From NCBI GenBank assembly GCA_002712125.1, contig PASL01000032.1, positions 15,497-30,930 of the forward strand: a DNA stretch of 15,434 nucleotides, written 5' to 3'. Source of the DNA: Chloroflexota bacterium. Its GTDB lineage: Bacteria; Chloroflexota; Dehalococcoidia; Lucifugimonadales; Lucifugimonadaceae. How positions within the stretch are numbered: the first letter of the stretch is position 1; every line of letters begins with the position of its first letter. Below the pieces are notes generated by a model. The model was not told where the DNA came from, ran no database searches, and saw only the letters and a list, made by a program, of their open reading frames with translations. The translations under genes and the position numbers were made by a program. Of the stretch, positions 8,194-15,180 are shown piece after piece.

Positions 8194-9447
8194 TTGAGTA
8201 TTTCATCGACTCTTTCAACATATCCTAAATATTTTATAGGTAATTTACAAGAACTTTTTTCCATAAGTGATTATAAGTACCTTGTAATTGCAAATATAAC
8301 AATGTTTGCAGGATATCAGATAAGAGTTATGGCACTTGCATGGATAGTTTTAGACCTTACGCAATCTGAAACATCTATGGGTTTAATAAACTCAATAAGC
8401 GGAATTGGGGTTATAGGAATGTCGCTTTTTGGAGGAGCATTCTCAGATAGATTTGAAAGATGGAAACTTTTATGGATCACTAAATTATTAGTAGCAATTG
8501 TTTCAATAATCACTGGAATATTGTTGTCTATAAATATTATTAACGAAAATACAATTTGGATACTTATACCTTTGTCACTAATAATTGGAATACTATTTGG
8601 TATTCATAATCCTTCAAGCCAGACATTTGTTGTAGATGTTGTTGGTAAAGAAAAATTAGTTCAAGCTGTAAGTCTTAACACATCTGCGAGCACAATAGCC
8701 CAGATAGTAGCCCCTAGTTTAGGAGGAATATTGATTTGGCTTGGATATGATATAAGTTTTTATTTTATTTCATCCTTATACATATTGGGAGCACTAATGA
8801 TACTTTCAGTTAAAACAAGAAGTAAGAAAAAAACTAGTAAAGCAAAAACTCAAAATATATTTAAGGATATAAAAACAGGTATAACATACTCACTCAAACA
8901 TCCTATCATACGGCCTTTACTAATAATTTCGATTACGGCAATTTTTGGAGGTATGTACCAACCAGTAATCCCAGTAAAAATAAAAAATGATCTTGGGTTA
9001 GAAGAATTAGATTACGGATACACTCTAGCTGCTAGTGGGATTGGAGCTCTACTTGGTTCAATTATTCTATTTTCTATAGGCTCAAGAGTAAAAAATTTAT
9101 ATGTATTAATAATCTCTTTTATAGGTTTTGATATAGGAGTAATTATTTTTGGATTTGCTCCTAATTTCCTAATTGCCATTTTATCTAGCTTTATGATGGG
9201 TACCGGTTTTGCATGTTGGATGGTTACCGTACCAGTAATGCTCCAAAAGTATGCAAGTGATGAGATGAGAGGACGAGTTGTTAGTCTATATTACATGACA
9301 ATTTTAACTTATCAACTAGGTTGGTTTTTTGGGGGATACATTCTAGAAATAACTAGTATTGAATTTTCCGTATTATTTTCATCTTTATCAAGCATATTAA
9401 TTGCTACAATTACAATTATTTCTTCAAGAGAATTAAGAAAGTTATAA
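8194..9447 (+). CDS. Major facilitator superfamily transporter, EntS/MFS_3-like
   Basis: Integral membrane protein of 417 residues with about 12 hydrophobic helices in two halves. The signature loop between helices 2 and 3 reads GGAFSDRFERWKLL (80-93), a good match to MFS motif A; the C-terminal half has SDEMRGRVVSLYYMT, typical of the EntS-like branch that includes enterobactin and macrolide exporters. A basic loop (KTRSKKKTSKAKT, about 207-219) separates the halves, as expected for the cytoplasmic linker. Proton-driven export is likely by family. The gene starts at TTG 8194, directly after thiS, with its ribosome-binding site inside thiS, so it is probably co-transcribed with the thiazole genes. 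Whether it moves a thiamin precursor is unknown; co-location alone does not show this. Confidence 0.85.
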   Translation: MSISSTLSTYPKYFIGNLQELFSISDYKYLVIANITMFAGYQIRVMALAWIVLDLTQSETSMGLINSISGIGVIGMSLFGGAFSDRFERWKLLWITKLLVAIVSIITGILLSINIINENTIWILIPLSLIIGILFGIHNPSSQTFVVDVVGKEKLVQAVSLNTSASTIAQIVAPSLGGILIWLGYDISFYFISSLYILGALMILSVKTRSKKKTSKAKTQNIFKDIKTGITYSLKHPIIRPLLIISITAIFGGMYQPVIPVKIKNDLGLEELDYGYTLAASGIGALLGSIILFSIGSRVKNLYVLIISFIGFDIGVIIFGFAPNFLIAILSSFMMGTGFACWMVTVPVMLQKYASDEMRGRVVSLYYMTILTYQLGWFFGGYILEITSIEFSVLFSSLSSILIATITIISSRELRKL

Positions 9448-9479
9448 ATATTCATAGATAAATTTAGAAACACAACTTG

Positions 9480-9503
9480 TATTATTTATACTTTTAAATA
9501 ATA
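9480..9503. repeat. All-AT inverted repeat in the spacer before the dehydratase gene
   Basis: The 94-base gap 9448-9541 contains TATTATTTA (9480-9488) and its exact complement TAAATAATA (9495-9503) around a 6-base loop. It overlaps a TATACT hexamer (9487-9492) that could be a -10 box, although only a weak -35 (TTAGAA, 9464-9469) fits. It may be an operator, or simply chance in AT-rich DNA. Confidence 0.25.
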
Positions 9504-9541
9504 ATCGGTAATGTATTTATATAAATCAAAGGAAATAAAGT

Positions 9542-10699
9542 ATGCCAAAAATAACTAATGTAGAATTTTTAGAATTTTCAGCTAATCATCATAACGCATC
9601 AAGAAATTGGTTAGTAATTAAATTAAATACTGATGATCCAAAATTATTTGGGCTTGGAGATGCCTCAGCGATGGAAGATGAAGATGAGGTTAAATCGATT
9701 ATTAGTTCCTGGACAGATAAGTACCTTACAGGTAAAGAACCACTGGAATCCGAAGTTCTCTGGACAAACCTATATCATGACCCTCATGCTAGAGGGGGAA
9801 GACTAGCTACAACGTCTCTTTCTGGAATAGATATAGCTCTTTGGGACCTAAAAGGAAAAATACTGAAGCAACCAGTATGGAAACTACTTGGAGGATCTTT
9901 TAGAGAAAAAATTAGAGTTTATGCAAATGGTTGGTACACAAACCCTGGTTCACCTGAGTTGAATGCAGATGAAGCAAAAAAAGTTGTAGATATGGGATAC
10001 ACAGCATTAAAGTTTGACCCTTTTGGACAAAAAAATTACTACAAAATTTCCTTAGAAGAATTAGACATTGCAGAGAAAAGAGTAGAGTCTGTTAGAAAAT
10101 CAGTTGGAGATAATATCGACATATTGATTGAAGCACATGCAAAATTTAACGTTATGAATGCAATTAAGATTGGAAAGAAGTTAGAAAAGTATAATCCTTT
10201 ATGGTATGAAGAACCAGTTTCTGAGGAAAGAGTTTCTGAACTTTTAGAAGTAAGGAAAAAAGTAAATATTCCGATCGCAACAGGAGAAAGATTATATACG
10301 AAATTTCCATTTGCAGAAATTGTAGATAAGCATGCAGCCGATATTCTTCAACCAGACATAGCAAATGCTGGAGGAATAACAGAACTAAAGAAAATTTCAG
10401 CAATTGCAGAGGCAAAACACATCACTATGGCTCCACATAATGTATGCTCTCCTGTTGGAGCTATCGCAGAGATGCATCTAGATAAATCTATCGTGAATTT
10501 TGAGATTCAAGAATACCATGCTGAATTTTATACCGAACATTACTTCAGCGTGTTTCATGGTTTTCCAAGGCAGTCAGATGGGCATATTAAATTATCTGAT
10601 AAACCTGGACTAGGTCTTGAAATTAACTACGAGGAAATTATTAAGCATCCACCATTGAAAAAAACACATGCAAGAGGCGGAACAATCAAAGGAATATAA
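9542..10699 (+). CDS. Enolase-superfamily sugar-acid dehydratase (mandelate racemase / galactonate dehydratase-like)
   Basis: Probable Mg-dependent dehydratase turning an aldonic or uronic-type sugar acid into a 2-keto-3-deoxy acid. The 385 residues comprise the N-terminal capping domain (1-120) and the barrel. Barrel residues visible: LKFDP with Lys157 and Asp159; IEAHAKF with Glu197 and His199; WYEEP with Glu223; TGERL with Glu249; LQPDIANAGG with Asp272; APHNVCSPVG with His299. The metal ligands would be Glu197, Glu223 and Glu249, and the His199/His299 arrangement resembles galactonate dehydratases rather than the two-lysine muconate-type enzymes. ATG 9542 follows AAAGGA by eight bases. 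A class II aldolase gene starts 19 bases downstream, matching a dehydrate-then-cleave route. The exact sugar acid cannot be predicted. Confidence 0.88.
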   Translation: MPKITNVEFLEFSANHHNASRNWLVIKLNTDDPKLFGLGDASAMEDEDEVKSIISSWTDKYLTGKEPLESEVLWTNLYHDPHARGGRLATTSLSGIDIALWDLKGKILKQPVWKLLGGSFREKIRVYANGWYTNPGSPELNADEAKKVVDMGYTALKFDPFGQKNYYKISLEELDIAEKRVESVRKSVGDNIDILIEAHAKFNVMNAIKIGKKLEKYNPLWYEEPVSEERVSELLEVRKKVNIPIATGERLYTKFPFAEIVDKHAADILQPDIANAGGITELKKISAIAEAKHITMAPHNVCSPVGAIAEMHLDKSIVNFEIQEYHAEFYTEHYFSVFHGFPRQSDGHIKLSDKPGLGLEINYEEIIKHPPLKKTHARGGTIKGI

Positions 10700-10718
10700 A
10701 AGTACATAAGGATAAATT

Positions 10719-11447
10719 ATGATAGAAAATTCTATACTAAAAATTAATGAATCAGGAAAAAAAGCTAATGTATTTGAAATTACATTTCCATCTTTACAAC
10801 TAGTAGAAATAGCTATACATATTGGATTTGATGCCATACATATAGATGGTGAACATGGAACCTTTTCTGAAACAGATGTGGACAATATTTGCAGAGTCGC
10901 GAATGGATTTGGTAAATCAGTTACAGCTAGAGTACCAGATAATTCACCTTATCAAATCAACTTATACTTAGATAGAGGTATCCAAGGAATTATAGGGCCG
11001 CATATTAATTCAAAAGATGAAGCTGAAAAACTTGTGAATGCATGTTTATTCCCACCATCAGGTGATAGATCTTGGGGTGGAGGTAGAGGTACAGAATTTA
11101 ACGATGATATTAAGATAAATGAAGATTATGGTAGCAAACTAAAATTTTCAAAGTGGTCAAATAAAAATATGATAGTTATTGCACAAATAGAGTCAAAAAA
11201 AGCTTTTGAAAATATAGATGAAATTTTATCTGTTTCAGAACTATCAGGAATAACAGGTGGGCCTAACGATTTTGCTGCATCCTTAGGGTTCCCAGGAGAA
11301 CCAAATAATATTGCAAGAATCGAAGCTACAAAAATGATTGAGAAAAAAGCAAGAGAAGCTGGTAAAATTGTACAAGATGACATATATAATAAATTATCAA
11401 TTATGGATCTGATGCATAATAATGCTAGAAGTTTTATAGTAAAGTAA
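10719..11447 (+). CDS. HpcH/HpaI-family class II aldolase (2-keto-3-deoxy acid aldolase-like)
   Basis: Metal-dependent aldolase releasing pyruvate and an aldehyde from a 2-keto-4-hydroxy or 2-keto-3-deoxy acid. The 242 residues form one TIM barrel. Key family residues are in place: His46 in DGEHGTF (the base), Arg71 in TARVP (pyruvate carboxylate), and metal ligands Glu158 in QIES and Asp184 in GGPNDFAASLG. The usual PPxGxRG loop is present as PPSGDRSWGGGRG (112-124), with extra glycines. AAGGA six bases before ATG 10719 supports the start. It lies 19 bases after the dehydratase gene and is surely in the same operon. The pair resembles the rhamnonate dehydratase-aldolase arrangement, though citrate-lyase-type activities on other acids remain possible. 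Confidence 0.88.
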   Translation: MIENSILKINESGKKANVFEITFPSLQLVEIAIHIGFDAIHIDGEHGTFSETDVDNICRVANGFGKSVTARVPDNSPYQINLYLDRGIQGIIGPHINSKDEAEKLVNACLFPPSGDRSWGGGRGTEFNDDIKINEDYGSKLKFSKWSNKNMIVIAQIESKKAFENIDEILSVSELSGITGGPNDFAASLGFPGEPNNIARIEATKMIEKKAREAGKIVQDDIYNKLSIMDLMHNNARSFIVK

Positions 11448-11468
11448 TAAAAAAAACAAAAAATAATT

Positions 11469-11933
11469 ATGAAAAAATTAATTGGCGAGATAAAAGTTTC
11501 TAATTCTACAAACCTTCAATTAACTTCTAGTCACCTTTATATAAAAACTAAAAAAATACCTTATGCCTCAATTTTTCTTGACGATATTATTAATATAGAA
11601 ACCTCAAGATTAGATAAAGTTTTCTCTTCTGGATTTTGGGCAATTATAGGTATAATTTCATCAATAATTTTGTGGCAAATATTACCCGAATCTAATCTGC
11701 TAAACATTGTACTTATATTTTCATTATTTTTTTCTGTGTTTTTTGCTTTTGATTTTTTCGTTAAACCTGAAGGTTTACTGTTAAGAATTACGAGTTCAAA
11801 TGGGGTTCTTGATATAAAAATCGAAATTAATAAAAAGAAAATTCTGAAATTCATAAATCTACTAGAAAACAGTAGAAAAAATATTATTTTTTCTAGATTG
11901 AATAATAATTTCCGAAATTATCCATCTTCATAA
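11469..11933 (+). CDS. Hypothetical two-helix membrane protein
   Basis: No family recognised. The 154 residues show a beta-rich N-terminal part (about 5-45), two adjacent hydrophobic helices (about 55-71 and 77-97) joined by a short loop with Pro73 and Glu74, a second beta-like stretch (about 102-122) and a basic C-terminal tail (KNIIFSRLNNNFRN). A membrane hairpin inserted between two beta segments recalls bacterial PH-like membrane proteins, but this is only a shape resemblance. ATG 11469 has no Shine-Dalgarno. The gene begins 21 bases after the aldolase gene in the same direction and overlaps the 3' end of tsaD by six bases. The hydrophobic pattern and tight packing support a real gene. 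No function is assigned. Confidence 0.65.
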   Translation: MKKLIGEIKVSNSTNLQLTSSHLYIKTKKIPYASIFLDDIINIETSRLDKVFSSGFWAIIGIISSIILWQILPESNLLNIVLIFSLFFSVFFAFDFFVKPEGLLLRITSSNGVLDIKIEINKKKILKFINLLENSRKNIIFSRLNNNFRNYPSS

Positions 11934-12953
11934 CTCTCCCACTCGAAGATTAGGTTTAACATCGAAATCTTGTGAAAAAGTACGTAAATTGTTGTTTATA
12001 AGGCCGGCCATAGCAATCATGGCACCATTATCCGTACATAACTTAAACTCGGGGATGGCTACAGGGAGGGGTGAATGTTTTAAAAATTGATTCCTTAATT
12101 GCATGTTAGCTGCTACTCCTCCAGCAAGTATAATTCCAGATGATTTTTCCCTCAAAGCAACATTAATAGTTTTGTTAAATAATACATCTACTACAGATTC
12201 TTGAAATGAGTTAGCAAGAATTGGAATATATGAGGAAAAATTTTTGTCATTTTGATATTTTTTAACCTTATTATAAACCGCTGTTTTTAAGCCACTGAAA
12301 GAAAAATTATCCGTGCCCTTCATCCACGCTCTAGGTAAACTGTCTACTTCATTAGTTTTTTCAGCGATTTTTTGGATTTCTGGACCACCTGGATAGCGTA
12401 GTCCTAAAATTCTTGCTACTTTATCAAATGCTTCACCTGCAGCGTCATCTTTTGTCTCCCCTATTAATTTTATTTCACCGTAATCCTTGAGCAGAGCTAA
12501 ATCAGTATGTCCACCTGAAACAATAAGGCAAGTTATGTTTTGCTCTCCCACTAAAGATTGAAAATCTAATAAATTATTTTTTTCTGTTTTTGCCCAAGCA
12601 GCATAAATATGTCCATCCATATGGTTAACAGGGAAAACAGGAATACCAAGACTCGCAGACAAACCTTTAGCAAAATTTACTCCTACAAGGAGAGAACCTG
12701 CTAATCCCGGACCATTAGTAACAGCTATTAATTTAATGTCTGACCAATTTATTGACGCTTCACTTAATGCTGCAAGACAAACGTTTTGAATATGGCTTAT
12801 ATGCTGACGAGATGCAACTTCAGGTACAATACCTCCATAAAAAGAATGAATATCAACTTGTGAAGAAATGATATTTGATAAAACATTTCCTTTTTCATCA
12901 ACTATTCCTACTGAAGTTTCATCGCAACTAGATTCTATTCCTAAAACAAACAT
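11928..12953 (-). CDS. tsaD: tRNA N6-adenosine threonylcarbamoyltransferase TsaD
   Basis: Transfers the threonylcarbamoyl group from TC-AMP to A37 of ANN-decoding tRNAs, acting with TsaB and TsaE (not in this window). It has 341 residues, the normal length for bacterial TsaD. ASKHA-fold landmarks: GIESSCDETSVGI (5-17), PEVASRQH (44-51), metal-binding His111 and His115 in NHMDGH, SGGHTDL (146-152), the KDDAAGEAFDKVAR block (168-181), FSFSGLKTAV (217-226), LAGGVAANMQLR (276-287) and metal-ligand Asp308 in CTDNGAMIA. All expected catalytic positions are present. ATG 12953 fits the family N-terminus (MFVLGIESSCDET) but has no Shine-Dalgarno; the upstream leader is A-rich. Its 3' end overlaps the neighbouring convergent gene by six bases. 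Confidence 0.97.
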   Translation of the reverse strand: MFVLGIESSCDETSVGIVDEKGNVLSNIISSQVDIHSFYGGIVPEVASRQHISHIQNVCLAALSEASINWSDIKLIAVTNGPGLAGSLLVGVNFAKGLSASLGIPVFPVNHMDGHIYAAWAKTEKNNLLDFQSLVGEQNITCLIVSGGHTDLALLKDYGEIKLIGETKDDAAGEAFDKVARILGLRYPGGPEIQKIAEKTNEVDSLPRAWMKGTDNFSFSGLKTAVYNKVKKYQNDKNFSSYIPILANSFQESVVDVLFNKTINVALREKSSGIILAGGVAANMQLRNQFLKHSPLPVAIPEFKLCTDNGAMIAMAGLINNNLRTFSQDFDVKPNLRVGEL

Positions 12954-13072
12954 AAATAATTTTTTTTGTATTTTTTATATATTTATTTTATATCTAAACA
13001 AAATTAATATTGTAAAATATAAGTAACAAAAAATTATATAAACTTACTTTTTAAGTTTAGGAGTGTGGAAGA
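12954..13072. promoter_or_regulatory. Divergent spacer between tsaD and the heme A operon
   Basis: This spacer must hold promoters in both directions. Rightward, TTGTAA (13010-13015) and TTATAT (13034-13039) are 18 bases apart and form a modest promoter candidate for the small Cys protein and the cta genes. Leftward, A/T-rich hexamers are too common to choose between. An 8-bp inverted repeat at 13039-13059 lies just downstream of the candidate -10. Confidence 0.35.
13039..13059. repeat. Perfect 8-bp inverted repeat abutting the Shine-Dalgarno of the Cys4 protein gene
   Basis: TAAACTTA (13039-13046) and TAAGTTTA (13052-13059) flank the 5-base loop CTTTT. The right arm shares its last A with the AGGAG Shine-Dalgarno (13059-13063) of the gene starting at 13073. 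It could be an operator overlapping the promoter, or a 5'-leader hairpin beside the ribosome site. The short AT-rich arms make chance possible. Confidence 0.4.
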
Positions 13073-13282
13073 ATGAGTAATTTTGAATTTCCCCCTTGTC
13101 CTACGCCTTGCGAAAATGGTGTATTAGTACCATTATCAGATTTTGGTGGACATGGAGCTTCAGTGTTATATAAAGCCTGGGTATGTACTGACCCAGATTG
13201 TGGATATAACATAAAGATTCGAAATGGAGAAATCCATCTAAATGAAGAAATTCATCACGGAAGAGTTTCTCGAGACAGATAG
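13073..13282 (+). CDS. Small four-cysteine protein, putative zinc-binding
   Basis: A 69-residue protein of unknown function. It has two cysteine pairs, CPTPC (Cys9, Cys13) and CTDPDC (Cys38, Cys43), spaced like the two knuckles of a zinc ribbon, plus histidines at 27, 55, 61 and 62. The sequence after the second pair, GYNIKIRNGEI, would form a beta hairpin. There is no signal peptide or membrane segment, so it is probably cytoplasmic. AGGAG nine bases before ATG 13073 is the best Shine-Dalgarno in this part of the window and supports a translated gene. It is the first gene of a run with ctaA 25 bases downstream, so a link to heme A or oxidase assembly, or a regulatory role, is possible but unproven. 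Confidence 0.75.
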   Translation: MSNFEFPPCPTPCENGVLVPLSDFGGHGASVLYKAWVCTDPDCGYNIKIRNGEIHLNEEIHHGRVSRDR

Positions 13283-13287
13283 TTATT

Positions 13288-13368
13288 AGAAAAAAATAAG
13301 AACCTAAATGAATTCTACAAAAAATGAAAATTTAGATATATTTCGTGATAAGGTTCTTATTTTTTTCT
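13288..13368 (+). repeat. Perfect 18-bp inverted repeat with the ctaA start codon in its loop
   Basis: AGAAAAAAATAAGAACCT (13288-13305) is the exact reverse complement of 13351-13368. The 45-base loop (13306-13350) contains the ctaA ATG at 13308, two bases from the left arm. The left arm lies in the spacer after the Cys4 gene; the right arm encodes ctaA residues from about Lys15 to Leu21 at the start of the first membrane helix. In mRNA the left arm would cover the ribosome-binding region of ctaA. Length and exactness make chance unlikely; function is inferred only. Confidence 0.7.
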
Positions 13369-14279
13369 TAATTCTTTCTATAATTACTGTCATTTCTCAG
13401 ATTACATTAGGTGGAATTGTAAGAGTTACCGGTTCAGGTGATGGTTGTCCTGATTGGCCAAAATGTTACGATAGTTGGATACCACCTTTCGAATATCATG
13501 CATTAATTGAATATGCACATAGAACACTAGGTGCATCACTTGGAATATTTATATTTATATCAACAGCAATAGTATGGATAAAATACAGAAGGAATTCTCC
13601 GGTAATAAGACTGGTCACAGTTAGTTTTGTATTGGTGTTTATCGTAGGTATGATTGGAGGAGCAGTTGTTCTGAGTGAATTATCCCCTAGTATAAGAACA
13701 TTACATCTTACGCTCGCTCAAATGGTTACAGCTTTGGTTATTCTATCTTATATATACTCTACCTACACTTTTAACCTACCTGTAAACAAGTCATCTAAAT
13801 GGCTATGGAGCAAAATTAACAAAGAGCATAAAAATTTACTAAATTTTACAGCCTTTGCTGCTATTTTCACACTAGTTGCATTATTATCAGGTTCGTATGC
13901 TGTATGGAAACAAGCAGGAACTGTGTGCAGTTCATGGCCATTATGTGGAGGAAGTATAATCCCTCAATCATACCTTGCATGGATACATATGTTTCATAGA
14001 TTTATATCAATTCTTTCAGTATTTGTCGTATTCATAGCTTGCTACAAAGTATTAAAAACTGAGAAAATTTCAAAACACTTAAGATTTGCAGCATATTCCG
14101 GAATAGCATTAATTTTTGCTCAAATAATTATGGGTGCAGCAAACCCATTAACAACTTTTGAACAGTGGGCCAGAGCGGGACACCTTAGTTTAGCAACTCT
14201 AATATGGGTAAATATGGTTTTTATGATAGGTTTTTTTATAAAACCAACTAAAGCGAGTGAAAATAATAATATAAAATAA
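13308..14279 (+). CDS. ctaA: Heme A synthase (CtaA/COX15)
   Basis: Oxidises the C8 methyl group of heme O to a formyl group, giving heme A for aa3-type cytochrome oxidase. The 323 residues contain eight hydrophobic helices in two similar four-helix halves. The four heme-ligand histidines are visible at 71 (IEYAHR), 133 (TLHL), 230 (HMFHR) and 292 (AGHLS), spaced as in Bacillus CtaA, with conserved Glu68. Both extracytoplasmic cysteine pairs are present: Cys47/Cys53 in CPDWPKC and Cys207/Cys213 in CSSWPLC. An in-frame stop ends at 13307, so ATG 13308 is the earliest possible start, and no alternative start precedes the first helix. There is no clear Shine-Dalgarno; the start lies within an 18-bp inverted repeat structure. 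ctaB follows after 5 bases. Confidence 0.96.
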   Translation: MNSTKNENLDIFRDKVLIFFLILSIITVISQITLGGIVRVTGSGDGCPDWPKCYDSWIPPFEYHALIEYAHRTLGASLGIFIFISTAIVWIKYRRNSPVIRLVTVSFVLVFIVGMIGGAVVLSELSPSIRTLHLTLAQMVTALVILSYIYSTYTFNLPVNKSSKWLWSKINKEHKNLLNFTAFAAIFTLVALLSGSYAVWKQAGTVCSSWPLCGGSIIPQSYLAWIHMFHRFISILSVFVVFIACYKVLKTEKISKHLRFAAYSGIALIFAQIIMGAANPLTTFEQWARAGHLSLATLIWVNMVFMIGFFIKPTKASENNNIK

Positions 14280-14284
14280 ACCTA

Positions 14285-15178
14285 ATGACTGAAAAACTAG
14301 AAAAAAAAAATAATCTAGTAATTGACCTAATTTATCTAACTAAACCCAAAGTTATGTCTTTACTTCTTATGGCTGCTTTAGCAGGCGTATTTATAGGATC
14401 AGAAAATTTTCCATCTCTGAAAGTTATTATTGGTGTTTTTATAGGAGGCATATGTGCTTCAGGTGGTTCAGGTGCTATTAATATGGGTATCGAAAAAAAT
14501 ATAGATATTAATATGAATCGTACTAAAAATAGACCTGTAGCAGAAGGTAGAATATCTCCACTATTTTCAGTAATTTATGGAATTATTTTGAATTTAATTT
14601 CATTTGTGATTTTATTCTATACAACAAATCTATTAGCAGCTGTATTAGCTATTACAGGAACTTTACTATATGTAATTTTATACACAATTATTCTCAAGCC
14701 TAACACGGATCAAAATATAGTTATTGGTGGGGCTTCAGGATCAATTCCTCCAGTTGTTGGATATGTAGCTGCAGGTAATGGCATAGACATAGTTGCAATA
14801 TACCTGTTTATGATAATATTTTTATGGACTCCACCACATTTTTGGGCTCTGGCAATAATGATCAAAGATGATTATGAAAGAGCAAAAATACCAATGCTAC
14901 CAAATATTAAAGGAGAAAAAAACACTTCCATACAAATGATGTTTTATACAATTATATTATCAATATTTGTAATATCTTTTACATTTGTAACTGATAGAGC
15001 CAATGAAATTTATCTTTTCGGATCATCAATACTTTGTGTATTATTTATATACTATTCAATCAAACTCATAAAAAATACCAATAAAGAATCTGCCCTTAAT
15101 ACTTATAAGTATTCTTTATTATTCTTGACCTTGGTATGGGTACTCATGATAGTTACTTCAATAGAAAAGAACATCTAG
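14285..15178 (+). CDS. ctaB: Protoheme IX farnesyltransferase (heme O synthase, CtaB/CyoE)
   Basis: UbiA-family membrane prenyltransferase adding a farnesyl group to heme b to make heme O, the substrate of the upstream CtaA. The 297 residues have about nine hydrophobic helices. The second half matches the family closely: GGASGSIPPVVGY (148-160), FLWTPPHFWALA (179-190) and the second Asp-rich motif KDDYERAKIPMLP (194-206). The first Asp-rich motif is altered: NMGIEKNID (66-74) followed by NRTKNRP, where the family usually has NxxxDxDxD. Thus the first Asp is Glu70 and the middle one Asn72, while Asp74 is kept. ATG 14285 lies five bases after the ctaA stop with no clear Shine-Dalgarno, suggesting coupled translation. 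Function is still very likely, given the context. Confidence 0.94.
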   Translation: MTEKLEKKNNLVIDLIYLTKPKVMSLLLMAALAGVFIGSENFPSLKVIIGVFIGGICASGGSGAINMGIEKNIDINMNRTKNRPVAEGRISPLFSVIYGIILNLISFVILFYTTNLLAAVLAITGTLLYVILYTIILKPNTDQNIVIGGASGSIPPVVGYVAAGNGIDIVAIYLFMIIFLWTPPHFWALAIMIKDDYERAKIPMLPNIKGEKNTSIQMMFYTIILSIFVISFTFVTDRANEIYLFGSSILCVLFIYYSIKLIKNTNKESALNTYKYSLLFLTLVWVLMIVTSIEKNI

Positions 15179-15180
15179 TT

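Noticed and set aside
8194..9447. Thiamin or thiazole transporter
   Set aside because: The MFS gene is coupled to thiS, but its motifs place it in a drug/siderophore-exporter-like branch; location alone cannot assign a substrate.
9480..9503. Rho-independent terminator after the MFS gene
   Set aside because: The stem is entirely A and T, with no GC core and no T-run after it.
13288..13368. Terminal inverted repeats of a small insertion element
   Set aside because: The region between the arms is 45 bases of normal ctaA start sequence with no transposase, and no target-site duplication is seen.
13288..13368. Ordinary intrinsic terminator between the Cys4 gene and ctaA
   Set aside because: The loop is 45 bases, the stem has only five GC pairs, and the right arm lies within ctaA coding sequence, so a simple end-of-gene terminator does not fit; attenuation remains open.
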